This document shows positions 4,667 through 5,002 of a stretch of 5,002 nt of DNA, one piece after another. Made by a program: the position numbers and the translations under genes. Position 1 is the stretch's first letter. Each line of letters begins with the position of its first letter. Source of the stretch: Lachnospiraceae bacterium (GTDB lineage Bacteria > Bacillota > Clostridia > Lachnospirales > Lachnospiraceae); assembly GCA_017476305.1 (NCBI GenBank), contig JAFVAA010000279.1, positions 1-5,002 of the forward strand. The letters run 5' to 3'. A model generated the notes under the pieces. The model had not been told where the DNA came from, made no database searches, and was given only the letters and a program-made list of their open reading frames with translations.

Positions 4667-5002
4667 CATCTGAATTTTTATTCTATATCATAAAAGTTTT
4701 ACATGACTAGAAAAGACAAAATTTCTATCAAGAAATCAGTATACCTGTTTTTAAAATAGAAAGTATTGCTTGAAAAAAGTCCAGCAGATAACAAAATAGG
4801 AATCCTTGATTGATTCAAGGAAAGAAATTATCCGAAGAAGAAAGATTATATAAAAACACTTTCAGATTTGCTACGTTGTCATGCATCAAATTAACTTTCC
4901 CTCCGACCGCAGTTTTACAGCAAATTAAATTCGGAAATATAAATATCTGTATATCTGTATGTGCTGTTTCTTACGGCACATTATTTTCTTGTATATATCC
5001 AT

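Larger units (their letters stand above)
4379..5002. other. AT-rich stretch without a supported gene
   Basis: These 624 bases are AT-rich and hold no ORF that I would call. No tRNA, rRNA or CRISPR repeats were seen. Besides the candidate promoter and stem near the 366-residue gene, it contains an AT-rich palindrome at 4640-4666, a 7-bp hairpin at 4803-4821, and a tandem pair of ATATCTGT (4943-4958). A plus-strand frame broken by two stops (4703-4894) could be a decayed gene end. A short minus-strand frame begins at or runs in from the right edge and stops near 4925; it cannot be judged. Confidence 0.6.

Noticed and set aside
4803..4821. 7-bp hairpin TCCTTGA / TCAAGGA as a terminator
   Set aside because: No T-run follows on the plus strand and only a weak one on the minus strand, and no supported gene ends beside it.
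4943..4958. Tandem ATATCTGT pair as the start of a repeat array or CRISPR
   Set aside because: There are only two units of eight bases with no spacer, in AT-rich DNA. This is consistent with chance or slippage.
4925..5002. Short minus-strand frame MDIYKKIMCRKKQHIQIYRY at the right edge
   Set aside because: Only about 25 residues are visible, the ATG is at the window end, and no upstream sequence is available to test for a ribosome site or a longer gene.

Overview
The window looks like a chromosome segment from a low-GC Gram-positive anaerobe of the Clostridia, most probably a Lachnospiraceae-type gut bacterium. This rests on the character of the galactokinase and XRE regulators, the strong G-rich Shine-Dalgarno sequences and the AT-rich spacers. 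No genus can be fixed from the sequence alone.

Left part (about 1-1720), ordinary chromosomal genes on the + strand. The window opens inside an XRE-family regulator whose start lies upstream of the edge. A terminator-like hairpin follows, then a near-consensus vegetative promoter and a complete 387-residue galactokinase (galK). galK ends in a strong 12-bp hairpin terminator.

Middle part (about 1720-2573), accessory in character. A second small hairpin and a large imperfect palindrome of about 107 bp (17-bp perfect outer arms, MITE-like) separate galK from a minus-strand regulatory module. The module is a 123-residue XRE/Cro-type regulator preceded by a 48-residue, highly charged small ORF, and the two overlap by 14 bp. 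Upstream is a leader of about 200 bp with a candidate promoter, a 15-bp dyad over its -10 that could be an operator, and two RNA hairpins. One hairpin reaches into the small ORF's Shine-Dalgarno.

Right part (2574-5002), minus strand and probably mobile-element derived. A 366-residue protein that I do not recognise is translationally coupled to a 237-residue ORF. The second half of that ORF is a tyrosine-recombinase (phage integrase) catalytic domain. It carries the Arg, Lys, His-x-x-Arg and His active-site positions but stops right after the LGHEN motif, before the nucleophilic Tyr. Its first 85 or so residues do not look like an integrase N-terminus. The ORF therefore appears chimeric and truncated, a scar of recombination rather than a working integrase. 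The last 620 bp contain no gene I can support, only a candidate promoter for the 366-residue gene, some palindromes and a possible decayed reading frame.

How the parts relate: galK acts in the Leloir pathway and is set apart by its own promoter and terminator. The minus-strand genes all read toward galK. They look like the residue of an integrated element downstream of galK: integrase remnant, unknown gene, small ORF and repressor-like regulator. No complete novel system is demonstrated. The most promising unexplained items are the coupled unknown gene and chimeric integrase, the structured leader with its small ORF, and the large palindrome.
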